Shown one piece after another: positions 30,959 to 39,685 of a stretch of DNA of 64,000 nucleotides. A model generated the notes under the pieces. The model was not told where the DNA came from and did no database searches. It saw nothing but the letters and a program-made list of their open reading frames with translations. The position numbers and the translations under genes are program-made. The first letter of the stretch is position 1. Every line of letters starts with the position of its first letter. This stretch comes from Stenotrophomonas sp. WZN-1 (GTDB taxonomy: Bacteria > Pseudomonadota > Gammaproteobacteria > Xanthomonadales > Xanthomonadaceae), in assembly GCF_002192255.1 (NCBI RefSeq), contig NZ_CP021768.1, positions 2,250,001 through 2,314,000 of the forward strand, written 5' to 3'.

Positions 30959-32896
30959 TCAAGTTTTCCCAATGACGCTGAAGTCAATTGTTGTTGGCTT
31001 GCGAATTCGGCGCACAAGCTGCCGCGTGGATTCGCGTGTCGAGCGCGTAATTTGCGACTGCTCAGAGCTATAGCCTTTGCGAGCCTCCTCGGCCACGATG
31101 GAGGCCGCCCGAGTCACCCGGACGGACTTCTCGTTAGCTTCTAGTGCAGATTGCTCCTGGCCTATCAGAAATACTTGGGCTGGATGTTGGTCCAACATGT
31201 CGTGCGCGCTCTTTATTTTTGCCTTGAGCAAGCGCCGGATTTCGCGCGAATGAGGGTGTTGCCATCGGGAGGAGATCGGCATCAGTTCATCCAAGCTCTC
31301 TCCCTCTGCGGTGTAGGCTTGGACAACTGAAATGTCATTGGGATCGGCGTGAATGCGGATCTTCTTGCCAACCAGCTCCCACCGCGCCGCTAGCTTCTGG
31401 GATGAATACTCAACCGACGCGTAGGTGATATACGGAAGCCTGCCTTTCGCTTGACTGCCACGCACAGTAGGCCTGCAGATCTCGAGCCTCAGTGGCAGGG
31501 ACATGGAGTCACGGGACGGGCAAAGCGGCGGCAGCGCCCCCTTGGTGCTGGAAAAATAGTCCAGCAGCTGCTGTGCGGGGCTGCACCCGTAATTGGCCTC
31601 CGTGGGCTTGTTGTTCCACAGTCCGACGGCCTTGTCTATTCCGCGCATGATGTCCTCCATGGAAATTTTCAAGCGCACAGCTGCACTCTCTGGGTGGAAC
31701 CGGCGAGTGTCTACAGGATTGTTACCCGTTGTTGCGCGTGAACGATGAAATACCTCTCGCGCCATCCAGCTGAACACACGTTCAACCAATGAGCGGCGTT
31801 TGGGGCGTCTGAGGGCGCCAAAGCTAACGGAAGCACCAGCGGCCTCACGAATCCTGGCACATACGGAGTCGGACAAGTGGGAGAGTGCGTTGTCAACGAA
31901 GAGCGTATCAAAGCCGACTCGAATTCCATCGCGCCTATGATCTCCACCGTGTGGAAGCAGCGCTTCCCTTGCTTCTGCCGACAAGCACTGGCCTCCAATT
32001 GCCCCATCTATGCATTCCAGGAAATCGGCGCTGGATGGCTGGCGACGCACGACGAGATTCCATGCCAAGATGTGGCTCGTATAACGATCCACCACCACAA
32101 TGAGACTCAATCTGCGACACGGCACATATCTCATGCCTTTGGGCGTTTGAATCCCGACGGAGAAGATGATGTGCGCTTCATGCTCATCTGCCTCTACCGC
32201 TTCGAAAGGGGCCTTCACCCTCATCTTCGCCAATGGCGACGTGCCTCGCTTGGAGCGGTCTCGGCTGATCTCCCCGAACTGGAGCAGCGCAACCCTCTGA
32301 TGGTTGTCTGCAAAGAACCGATGTACGTATCGATCGAGACTAACCCTTCCTTGGCGCTCAACGCAGAACGGCCAATCTGATGGCGCGAACCCCGCTTCCG
32401 TGCAGAGTTTCAGAAATACCTGGTGAGCTGTGCGAGGCGTGACCCGCCCCTGATCCTTTCCCGCTGGGGAGATGCCGGTTGCCAGGTACTTTTCTAAGGC
32501 AACTCGTATGCTCGGACAAACAGAAAAGGTTTGCTCAAGTGCACCGGCGTAGCCGCCGTGCGACAGATGCGGCATTGAGCGGACAGGGCGCGCGCGAACA
32601 TTTGGCTTTGTCCGAATGCCTTTTACCAAACCCATGCAACCCACTAGTCGGCCATCTTGCATCGTTTGGAGACATCGATTCAGGAACAGCACAATCTGAT
32701 GGCACTGATAACCGTAACGCCCCTTGATTTGTGCGACCGAATCGCCGGCCAGGTAGCAAGCAAGTGCAGCCCTGCGGCGGTTCCATACGACTAGATCCTC
32801 CGGATCAAGCGCGCTGAAATCAAATGGCGGCCATGCCTCCATGTCTGCAAGCTCTGCAGGCAAGGTTCTTCTTGTGTACCTAAATGCGGCGGCCAT
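30959..32896 (-). CDS. tnsB: TnsB/TniA-like DDE transposase
   Basis: A 645-residue Mu/Tn7-type transposase. The RNase H-like core has the acidic triad D237 (EAVEADEHEAHI), D335 (LFVDNALSHLS) and E372 (RRSLVERVFSWMA); D and E are 36 residues apart, as in DDE enzymes. The N-terminal region (about 30-190) should hold the end-binding helix-turn-helix domains, and a beta-barrel and basic tail follow the core. It cuts and joins the 3' ends of the element. Overlaps the TnsA-like gene by 17 bp. Confidence 0.82.
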   Translation of the reverse strand: MAAAFRYTRRTLPAELADMEAWPPFDFSALDPEDLVVWNRRRAALACYLAGDSVAQIKGRYGYQCHQIVLFLNRCLQTMQDGRLVGCMGLVKGIRTKPNVRARPVRSMPHLSHGGYAGALEQTFSVCPSIRVALEKYLATGISPAGKDQGRVTPRTAHQVFLKLCTEAGFAPSDWPFCVERQGRVSLDRYVHRFFADNHQRVALLQFGEISRDRSKRGTSPLAKMRVKAPFEAVEADEHEAHIIFSVGIQTPKGMRYVPCRRLSLIVVVDRYTSHILAWNLVVRRQPSSADFLECIDGAIGGQCLSAEAREALLPHGGDHRRDGIRVGFDTLFVDNALSHLSDSVCARIREAAGASVSFGALRRPKRRSLVERVFSWMAREVFHRSRATTGNNPVDTRRFHPESAAVRLKISMEDIMRGIDKAVGLWNNKPTEANYGCSPAQQLLDYFSSTKGALPPLCPSRDSMSLPLRLEICRPTVRGSQAKGRLPYITYASVEYSSQKLAARWELVGKKIRIHADPNDISVVQAYTAEGESLDELMPISSRWQHPHSREIRRLLKAKIKSAHDMLDQHPAQVFLIGQEQSALEANEKSVRVTRAASIVAEEARKGYSSEQSQITRSTRESTRQLVRRIRKPTTIDFSVIGKT

Positions 32897-33677
32897 GATT
32901 GAGCCTCATCAGCCGCGTGTGCATACACCACGGGGTGGTGTCTAGGTTCGATAGAACCGCGCGTGAGCGCAACGCTAGTACAGCTGCGCCGAGCACAAGC
33001 GAAGGATCATGGGCATCGAGATCGTTGACAAGATTTCCTAAGGTAGTGAACCGACGAAGCCGGACGTAGGATTCCACCTCTTCTGCAAGCGGACCTAGAT
33101 CCATTCCTTGGCAGCGGTGAAACGCTGCGATCGCAGCCCTCCAGTTTCGGACGCGCAGGGACGCGCCAAGTAGATCGCCAACGGCAATTAAGGTAATTGG
33201 GCGACCGCAGACTTCCTGAAGCACGGCAATGTTGCCCAGGGTTTTGGGGGAGCCGTCATCCACTACCCGACATTGGGAGGATCCGTCCTCCAAGACAACA
33301 ACGGCATCAGCAATCGCTTCCTGGCTGCCTATCGAAAGGTCTACTTCTGCTCCCGCGTACTCGGCTCTGTAGACCACTGGATCACCCTCGCAGTAGTAGA
33401 ACAGGAGCATGCTCAGGTCTCCACTGAGCGTGACAGCGTGGCTGGCGATTGGCGACTTAAGATGCCAGAGGTTCGCAGAGTTACTGGTGCGCGCCGCCCT
33501 CACGCCCAAGAACTGTTTTCGCGCTCGCGTCGCCAAACTCATCTGAAGAGATCCCGTCCAAGCCTCACCAAGTAAAGCTTCTTCGGCTGTCGATGAGGGC
33601 GAGACTGATGTCACGGTCAGGATCTGACGTGACGCAGGTCGCCTGCTTGATCGCCAGGCCCTGAGAGTCGGCTGCAA
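32880..33677 (-). CDS. TnsA-like protein with degenerate catalytic site
   Basis: Position (first gene next to the element end, overlapping tnsB) and a weak match to the TnsA endonuclease fold suggest TnsA: LSGDLSMLLFYYCEGDP, then IADAVVVLEDGSSQCRVVD. In TnsA the last segment is normally (P/A)DF...V.E.VK; here the Lys is not evident and the early Glu is Asp, so 5'-strand cleavage may be lost. Up to 265 residues; the first 45 or so may be non-coding end sequence, with ATG 33542 as alternative start. Without TnsA activity a Tn7-like element would move by copy-in cointegrates. Confidence 0.5.
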   Translation of the reverse strand: MQPTLRAWRSSRRPASRQILTVTSVSPSSTAEEALLGEAWTGSLQMSLATRARKQFLGVRAARTSNSANLWHLKSPIASHAVTLSGDLSMLLFYYCEGDPVVYRAEYAGAEVDLSIGSQEAIADAVVVLEDGSSQCRVVDDGSPKTLGNIAVLQEVCGRPITLIAVGDLLGASLRVRNWRAAIAAFHRCQGMDLGPLAEEVESYVRLRRFTTLGNLVNDLDAHDPSLVLGAAVLALRSRAVLSNLDTTPWCMHTRLMRLNHGRRI

Positions 33678-33691
33678 CCGTACTCCTAGAG

Positions 33692-33704
33692 TGTCCGCCT
33701 GACA
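33692..33704 (-). repeat. Candidate right terminal sequence of the Tn7-like element
   Basis: Read inward on the minus strand the sequence is TGTCAGGCGGACAC, close to the Tn7 terminus TGTGGGCGGACA. It lies just upstream of the TnsA-like gene, where the right end belongs. Inward, words such as GTCACGTCAG and GTGACATCAG (33610-33640 region) may be parts of TnsB-binding repeats. Bases 33705-33709 (ATTAT) would be the target duplication; no matching left copy was found. Confidence 0.45.
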
Positions 33705-33962
33705 ATTATCCCGGTGAAATCGGTAGGTCTAGGTATGGAATTAGTTGCAAATTCCGGACTAGATTCACTTTTAGTGGAAAGAGCCACCTGTTCATACTCC
33801 CTCCTTACAGACTCAATGTCCGGCAAGCAGATGTTTCGCGGTGCCCGGCTGGCTACGGAAACAGTTGTCCCGTCAGCTGGGCCTCTGGCTCGGCTCTTGC
33901 CTGCGCCGAGGCCTCGCCAGCGCGTATGAGGCGCTTCCGTAGGGGCGCTGCCCCTACACCCC
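33705..33962. other. 258-bp stretch without a confident gene, with terminal hairpin
   Basis: This lies outside the presumed transposon end. The 3' part encodes, in one plus frame, LSRQLGLWLGSCLRRGLASA up to a stop, which may be the tail of a lost gene, but I cannot name it. At 33939-33957 GTAGGGGC-GCT-GCCCCTAC forms a perfect 8-bp hairpin, 5 bp from the stop of the minus-strand membrane-protein gene, and may act as its terminator. Confidence 0.4.
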
Positions 33963-34715
33963 TCACTTCACTTCAGATGCGAGATTGCTGTCGGCCGGAT
34001 CCTCATGGCCATCAATTAGCTCAAAATTGAGAAATTTCTGGCCTGGGAAGCGCAGGCTTAGCACTTCCCGGAATCGGGTCTTCACTTGATCTAGCGACTC
34101 AAGCGTATCGTCAACATCCTTAATGATGAACTTTGTTGTTCTTTGAAGCTCATTGACAATCATAGGCCCGAGCAGCTTGCGAATTTCATCAAGCGAAAGC
34201 TGCCCTCTTGAGTGCAGTCCATGGGCTTCGGCTTTGGGCTGAAACTGCTCGAGATGCAACTTAGAGCGCCTGTCAATTGCCTGCATTAAGTTCCGAAAAC
34301 GACGCTCCTCTAACCACAGGTCTGCGACGAGCTGCTGCTCTTCAAGGCCTGACAGAAAGCTGAGGCTTGCCATGTCAAATCGCTCTCGACTTACATCCTC
34401 CGAAAGGCTGGCGGCCAAGTTTATTGCAGCCATGTCCCCCATCTCACGAACAGGGTCAACGAAGCTGGTCTTGTATCCTCCGACGATGTTCGTCATTCGG
34501 AAGAGGCATTGAAGCGCGGCGCCAGCTTGTGCGATCTCCTTCTCTCGCCGCTCCCTATCCTTCTCCTTCTGCTGATAACGAAATGCGAAGCTGGCACCGA
34601 AGAAGGACGCAGCCAGCGTAGCGACTGCTGATAGCCAGTCTTTCTCTAACAGGCTGGCTATCCCGTTTCCAACGATTGTCTGCGCTTCATGCAGTAGTGC
34701 GTAAATGCTATTCAT
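33963..34715 (-). CDS. Membrane-anchored protein of unknown function
   Basis: A 250-residue protein. One hydrophobic segment (about 25-45: WLSAVATLAASFFGASFAF) is followed by a charged coiled-coil stretch (QQKEKDRERREKEIAQ) and a mostly helical soluble domain to the end. The topology suggests an inner-membrane anchor with a cytoplasmic sensor or effector part. I recognise no family. The ATG at 34715 has GGAG 7 bases upstream. It lies between the Tn7-like end and a DUF4124 gene, so it may be island or chromosomal; a defence role would be a guess. Confidence 0.6.
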   Translation of the reverse strand: MNSIYALLHEAQTIVGNGIASLLEKDWLSAVATLAASFFGASFAFRYQQKEKDRERREKEIAQAGAALQCLFRMTNIVGGYKTSFVDPVREMGDMAAINLAASLSEDVSRERFDMASLSFLSGLEEQQLVADLWLEERRFRNLMQAIDRRSKLHLEQFQPKAEAHGLHSRGQLSLDEIRKLLGPMIVNELQRTTKFIIKDVDDTLESLDQVKTRFREVLSLRFPGQKFLNFELIDGHEDPADSNLASEVK

Positions 34716-34744
34716 TCTGTCACTCCATGATGATTCAAGCTTCC

Positions 34745-35179
34745 TTACTTGCAGGCCGACCACACCATGTCGTCCATGCGGCGGCCGACCATGTAAGGTC
34801 GGTTGGAGCCGTACATGCGGAACACGCGCTCTCGCTCGGCCTTGGCGGCTTCGCATGCGTCCGGGTCCTTGTACTGGGAAATGCTGTGGAGGCGAGCGCC
34901 GCCACCGCCGTTTCGATACACAGGGCGCGTTGGTGCAGGTCGAGGCGCGATAGACGCTGAATTCTGCTGCCGAATGGCGTCCAGGCGGCGCTCATTCTCA
35001 ACTACGCCCTCAGATCGAGGTGCTACCCCGACCGCCCACGTCTTGGTGGCCTCACCGCTGGCGCACGGCGTTGACTGGTATTCGGTCCCGGCCTTGCTGA
35101 CGCACTTGTAAATCTGCTGGGCGACCGCAGGCGCGGCGAGTGCACACAGCAGCAATCCGGCTGCAATCCTTGTGAACAT
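34745..35179 (-). CDS. DUF4124-like periplasmic protein
   Basis: A 144-residue protein with a signal peptide (cleavage after APAVAQ). The motif QIYKCVSKAGTEYQSTPC matches the DUF4124 pattern (x-YKCVd..G...yqd.PC) common in Xanthomonadaceae envelope proteins. The C-terminal part has SQYKDPDACEAAKAERER and a final Cys (VWSACK), so two disulfides are possible. The ATG at 35179 follows GGGGGA. The precise function is unknown. It is followed upstream by the traX remnant, as in a chromosomal backbone. Confidence 0.72.
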   Translation of the reverse strand: MFTRIAAGLLLCALAAPAVAQQIYKCVSKAGTEYQSTPCASGEATKTWAVGVAPRSEGVVENERRLDAIRQQNSASIAPRPAPTRPVYRNGGGGARLHSISQYKDPDACEAAKAERERVFRMYGSNRPYMVGRRMDDMVWSACK

Positions 35180-35221
35180 GGCATCCCCCTGATGCTTGAG
35201 CGCCAAGGGAATGGCTGGCGC

Positions 35222-35537
35222 TCACGGCGGCAGTATAAGCGCCACCAGCCCAAGGCAGGCCAGATGGCCCACGCAGTAGCCGTAGAAGGCCCAACGCCAC
35301 CGGGATGGCCGCCAGCGCCCACAGGTTGCCGTTGAACCAGCAGATCGCGGCGAACGCGGGTACCAACAGACAGTGCTGGCGCAGATGGAAGGCCAGCCAC
35401 GCCAGCAACACGAACCCTACCCCGGCCCATTGGTAGTCCATGAATGCCGGCAGTACCGCCGCGGCGAATGCCAGGACAACCCACCTGCGTTGGCCGGCTG
35501 CATAAATGGCAGCGGCGTACAAGGCTGCTTGCGGTTA
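35222..35537 (-). pseudogene. Truncated and frameshifted traX-like gene
   Basis: Minus-strand translation gives ALYAAAIYAAGQRRWVVL ... FNGNLWALAAIP in one frame and RWRWAFYGYCVGHLACLGL up to a TGA in another. Both belong to the C-terminal half of TraX-family membrane proteins. The frame changes near 35310, where internal codons also seem missing. The N-terminal half is absent: an in-frame TAA appears at about 35535 where the unrelated AT-richer sequence begins. This marks a rearrangement or insertion junction in front of the large nuclease-like gene. Confidence 0.6.
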
Positions 35538-35582
35538 AAATCAGCGGAAATTCCCGTGCACGCTGCAGTACACTTACAGAGG

Positions 35583-35602
35583 CCCTGAGACCACCGTCAG
35601 GG
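35583..35602 (+). terminator. Hairpin with T-run upstream of the large nuclease-like gene
   Basis: CCCTGA (35583-35588) and TCAGGG (35597-35602) pair around an 8-base loop and are followed by TATTTTTG. The form is that of a short rho-independent terminator on the plus strand. It may insulate or attenuate the downstream gene, or end a transcript entering from the left. Confidence 0.45.
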
Positions 35603-35732
35603 TATTTTTGTCCGATCCCCAAAACAGGTGGACTGTCATATAGGCTGGTGGCGGAGCGTTTTTTTCGCCTCACGTCTGCTTCTCACGGATGATGTATCAG
35701 AACGGGCGCAAACAGCGAAGCGGAGGCTCGGT

Positions 35733-38700
35733 TTGTCAAGTAACGATCTTCAGTTCCCAACGCCGAGCGAAGGGCAGTTTGAGGAGCTGGTTCTCCATCT
35801 GGTTGAGGCAATTTATAAGCCAGCACTGCCGGCACAGCTCGTGGGCCGTCGAGGGCAACGTCAAAAAGGGATCGACGTAATTGTCCAGAGTCAGGACGGT
35901 CGATGGATCGGCGTTCAATGCAAGCGCTACCTGAAGAAGAAGCTGACTGGAAAGATCATTGCTGACGATCTTGAGAGCGCGCATGACGTAAAGCCCCCGC
36001 TTTCATTGTTCATTGTTGCAACTAGAGCTGATCGCGACGGCTCACTGCAGGAAGATGTTCGGCAAATGACCCTGCACGGAAAGCAGGGTGCTGTGCACGT
36101 GTGGTCATGGCCTGATTTGGTCGCACTGCTGGATCAGCACGACTTGGCCCACCTCCTCCTTGCTAGCGTCGCGGCAAAGCATCTGCTGCGGGCTTATGAG
36201 CACCAGGTTGGGCCTCTACTATTGGGGGCATCAGTATCACTGTCAGCTTCGCCCTCGGTGGACGATCCGCCCTGGCTGGCTAGCATTAGCAAGCTGCTCG
36301 CACGGTTTAAGCCATACACGGCACTTGAACAACTAGATGCAATCTCACCACAGGCCGGCGAACAAGTCGCGTATGCACTTGCAAAGATTCGCTGCCTTGT
36401 TGGCACTGCTGCTTTTGACGAGGCGGTACAGTTTGTCGATGTGCTGGCGACTCCCACGGCTGCTCAACTTGCGTTTGGCGCGTTCGCCGCTGCCCGTGCC
36501 GGTGATCACTCAAGGGCCAGAAAGTGGATTGAGCGTGCCAAAGCATCTACGAGCGACAAGGATCGCAAGCAAGTTTGGTCGCTTGTTGTTTCGGTAGCTA
36601 TGATCATCGGCGATAGCCCTTACGAGGATTTAATTGAGAGCATTCCGAACGCATTGCTCGATGCTCGCGAAGTGGCACAAGCATTGGGTGACTTGGCAAG
36701 CAGTCAAGATCGAGACGAAGAGGCGATAAACTGGTTTGAGAAGGCCGAAGCCCAGGACCCCGGTGGGTCACTTCCCCGCCAAGTGAAGCTGGCTTCCGCG
36801 AAAGTATCTCTGGCCTTCGCGCGCGCGCCATTCGGCTCACTCAGAGTGTCGCACCCTAATGACATCAGCTTGGCTGAGGCCGGGAGATCAACACTAGCAT
36901 CCATCGCGAATGACTTGGCCCAGATCGAGGACCCGCAGGCTCGTGTCGCTGTGCTGAACAACCTATCGCTGGCCGAATCACTTCTCGGTAATGGGATTGG
37001 CGCGATCAAGCATGCCGAGGCTGCACTGCGTGAAGACCTGTCAAACGTCGAGATGTGGCAGCGCTACACATCGATGGCCCTGAGGACTGGGCAAGACTCT
37101 AATCAAGAGCTTCTTCTGGCAGTTCCTGATGATGCTGAGTTGCTGTTTAGAGTTTCAGTGCTCTACAGGGTAGCGGGAAAGCGCGACCTTGCTCTTGCGA
37201 GCTTACAAAGCGCGCAGGAGCTCGGGTTTCAGGACGAGGGGCTAGAGACGGAAATTTTCCGCTCACAGCACCAAAGCCCCCTGGGCAATGAAGCTGTCGC
37301 GATCCTAATGGAACGGCTCCGTGGTGCTCCGGCAGTGCCCTTGGCAACTTTGGTGCTTGAGCACATTGACGACCCTGCTATGGCCCCCCTGCGCGAGGAA
37401 GCGCTAGGCATCATTCGTCAGATGGCTGACCGAAGCGAGCTTTCCGTGGAAGCCAGAGCTCTTGTTGCAGCTATGCTTCGCGACGGGGGGCATGATAGGG
37501 AGGCCGCTGCTTTTATCCCTGTTGCCGAACAGATGTTGAGCCGCCAAGGGCGCCTCGACCCAACAGCTGCAGACCTCCTAACCTCTCTTCTCCTAACGCA
37601 ATGGCGGCACCATCGTGCGGACGCAGTGACTGAAGAATGGATTGCGACCTATCCGAAAGACATAAACGCGATTATCGCTCGGGCGAACGTACTTACTTCA
37701 AGGGGGCGATTCGGGGAGTTCTGGGACTTTGTTGATTCAGTCTTAGAGCGCGCCATATCTACGCCAGCCGTCTTGGAGAATTATGCGCGCGCTTCCATTC
37801 TCACTGGGCGTCTGCGCCGCGGCGCGCGACGCCTGCGAAATGTTGAGCTACCCCCAACCTGCACGGCAACTGCGTTCAGACGAGTGTTCTTCGCTCTGAG
37901 TGTATTCAGGGATCCAAGGCTTCAGGATCTCCTCACAGAAGGCCTTGCGCCGGGGCGAGTTGATGCAACGAACGCGGCGGCCCTGCTAGGACTCGGCCTG
38001 CGGCGATTTCGTGGCTCGCCAAGTCGAAGCGCGGGCGCTAATACACTAGTGACGCTTTCGGCGCCGAATAGATCTCAGCGAACAATTTGGATTGGCTCAA
38101 CGCCGAGCCCCGTTCCTGGTGTTGTCCAGCTCGATCCGAAGGGGTCTTGGGCATCCTCGCTCATTGGCCTAAGCGCGGGAGATCACGTCACTCCTTCCAG
38201 TGGACCGCTCGCTGGACTCGATGTGTCGGTTGTAGATGTGGAAGACACTGTACAACTGTTTATCAAGGCATCTCGAGACGTTGCGGTTGGCGTTGGAGTG
38301 GCAGAAGGCGGGGCCGATGAGATTTCCGCCCCTTCTACCACTGAAATGCTGAATCAGATGAAGGCGATGATCTCAGAGCACGATGCGCAGAGGAATCGCA
38401 TGCTTAGCATCGCGCATCAACATTGCCTTCCCGCAACTGTAATGGCGTCGCTCTTCAAGAAGCCCGCGCGTGCCTTTATTCAGAAGGTCGATGACTGGAG
38501 GCCGAGTGTTCATAGCGGCTCAGAGATCGATCAGCAATACGACGATCGCGTCATCCGAAGCGCCGATAGATTCGTGGTCGACCCCGTCGCCGTCATGACC
38601 ATTGTCCAATGTGAATGCGAGGATATAGTTCGAAGCTTTGGTGTGCCCGTGATTACCCCGCAGACCCTAATCACTCTCCGGCAGTTCTATTTTCAAGAGC

Positions 38701-39455
38701 GCGAAAGTCTGAAGGCCGTGGCTCAGGCCCGCGTGGCACCTGGCGGCAAACTGCAGTTTGTGGAGGTTCGGGCCAAGGAACGCGTGGAACATGTCAGATA
38801 CTGGAAGAAGGTTACTAGATTCGTGGGTAGCTGCGAGACGATTGAATGCGGGAGCGATGAGTGTCTTTCTGCGGTGGGGCACTACGATAGTTTTGTTGAC
38901 GCCGGACTTGCTTCTTCTTTCGCTCTTGCAAACGAACGGGGCTGGACCATCCTTTCCGAAGAAAAGGGTGTTCGAGACTTGGCTGCCGAAGCGGGAGTGG
39001 CTAATCGTGCAAGCCTTCAACGGTTGATCGCGGCTTCGGCTGATTTGCGTCCAAACTCTCTCCTGGCCTCGACAAGGGCTCTTGCTACTCTCGTATCGCT
39101 CGGCGGCCACTTTACGGCTATCCCGATGAGTATTCTATTCGCGGCTCTTAAGCTCCCAGCTTTCGAAAGACAAGCTGCATTCAAAGCACTTTTAGGGTCG
39201 TGTAGAGAAGCGACGATTCAATCAACTTTTCCAATTCTTGCTGCGCTGTACGCTCATAACAAGGAGCGCTCCAGGGTAGATCGAAAGAAATCTTTAAGCT
39301 CATCATGGCTGTTAAAGGAGATTACCCGCGTTCTGCCTCGTGTCCCGCCTCCGCTAGCTAGGCCGCTTAGTGGGTTTATGCTCGAAACATTCCCGGGGCG
39401 GGCCAATCGGAAGTTCCGTAGGGCGATGTTGAGATGGATAGGCGAAGGAAGTTAG
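35733..39455 (+). CDS. Large Mrr-like nuclease/repeat/PIN-like protein, probable defence protein
   Basis: About 1240 residues. Residues 1-130 are a restriction-endonuclease-like domain: QFEELVLHLVEAIY (E17/E18), GIDVIVQ (D48) and WIGVQCKRY (Q62, K64) give the E-D-QxK core of Mrr-type enzymes. Residues about 190-800 are helical repeats of TPR type (AINWFEKAEAQDPGG, DEAVQFVDVLATP). Residues about 940-1110 look PIN-like (FVVDPVAVMTI, HYDSFVDAGLASSFALANER, GWTILSEEKGVRDLA). The TTG at 35733 has GGAGG 6 bases upstream; the frame is open back to a GTG at 35628. Base use looks less GC-rich than the backbone. Confidence 0.65.
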   Translation: MSSNDLQFPTPSEGQFEELVLHLVEAIYKPALPAQLVGRRGQRQKGIDVIVQSQDGRWIGVQCKRYLKKKLTGKIIADDLESAHDVKPPLSLFIVATRADRDGSLQEDVRQMTLHGKQGAVHVWSWPDLVALLDQHDLAHLLLASVAAKHLLRAYEHQVGPLLLGASVSLSASPSVDDPPWLASISKLLARFKPYTALEQLDAISPQAGEQVAYALAKIRCLVGTAAFDEAVQFVDVLATPTAAQLAFGAFAAARAGDHSRARKWIERAKASTSDKDRKQVWSLVVSVAMIIGDSPYEDLIESIPNALLDAREVAQALGDLASSQDRDEEAINWFEKAEAQDPGGSLPRQVKLASAKVSLAFARAPFGSLRVSHPNDISLAEAGRSTLASIANDLAQIEDPQARVAVLNNLSLAESLLGNGIGAIKHAEAALREDLSNVEMWQRYTSMALRTGQDSNQELLLAVPDDAELLFRVSVLYRVAGKRDLALASLQSAQELGFQDEGLETEIFRSQHQSPLGNEAVAILMERLRGAPAVPLATLVLEHIDDPAMAPLREEALGIIRQMADRSELSVEARALVAAMLRDGGHDREAAAFIPVAEQMLSRQGRLDPTAADLLTSLLLTQWRHHRADAVTEEWIATYPKDINAIIARANVLTSRGRFGEFWDFVDSVLERAISTPAVLENYARASILTGRLRRGARRLRNVELPPTCTATAFRRVFFALSVFRDPRLQDLLTEGLAPGRVDATNAAALLGLGLRRFRGSPSRSAGANTLVTLSAPNRSQRTIWIGSTPSPVPGVVQLDPKGSWASSLIGLSAGDHVTPSSGPLAGLDVSVVDVEDTVQLFIKASRDVAVGVGVAEGGADEISAPSTTEMLNQMKAMISEHDAQRNRMLSIAHQHCLPATVMASLFKKPARAFIQKVDDWRPSVHSGSEIDQQYDDRVIRSADRFVVDPVAVMTIVQCECEDIVRSFGVPVITPQTLITLRQFYFQERESLKAVAQARVAPGGKLQFVEVRAKERVEHVRYWKKVTRFVGSCETIECGSDECLSAVGHYDSFVDAGLASSFALANERGWTILSEEKGVRDLAAEAGVANRASLQRLIAASADLRPNSLLASTRALATLVSLGGHFTAIPMSILFAALKLPAFERQAAFKALLGSCREATIQSTFPILAALYAHNKERSRVDRKKSLSSSWLLKEITRVLPRVPPPLARPLSGFMLETFPGRANRKFRRAMLRWIGEGS

Positions 39456-39685
39456 GGGCAACTTCCTTCTCGGGATGGTCGGCACATGCCCGGCCCTTCA
39501 GGGCCCTTGCTCCTTACGTCACGGGGTGCTTTGGGATCAGCTCGCGCAGACGGACGGCATGCGACGCACCGCCCCGCAGAACCCAACCTGTTAACGTGAC
39601 GCGTCACGCCCGATCACCCCACCCCATTGGCGCCTCACCCCACCCCCACTATAGTTCCACCCCTCACAAGGACGAGGCGGCACAC
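39456..39685. other. Spacer at the right edge of the variable region
   Basis: 230 bp without a gene. After the nuclease-like stop the composition returns to the GC-rich backbone. There is a small hairpin GGCCCTTCAGGGCC and a C/A-rich tract, and GAGG precedes the next ATG. No tRNA or obvious repeat of the left boundary is visible. Confidence 0.4.

Larger units (their letters stand above)
28574..33704 (-). mobile_element. Tn7-like transposition module with right end
   Basis: Four co-directional genes (TnsA-like, TnsB, TnsC, TniQ) read leftward from a candidate terminus at 33704. This is the standard order of Tn7-like elements, with cargo expected beyond TniQ. The Pycsar-like locus lies in exactly that place. 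I could not find the left end, so the true extent is unknown: either it lies further left and includes the defence genes and perhaps the recombinase region, or it has been lost. No target-site duplication can be shown. Confidence 0.6.

Noticed and set aside
33714..33929. 71-codon plus-strand ORF
   Set aside because: No ribosome site and no family; another frame in the same stretch looks more like a gene tail.
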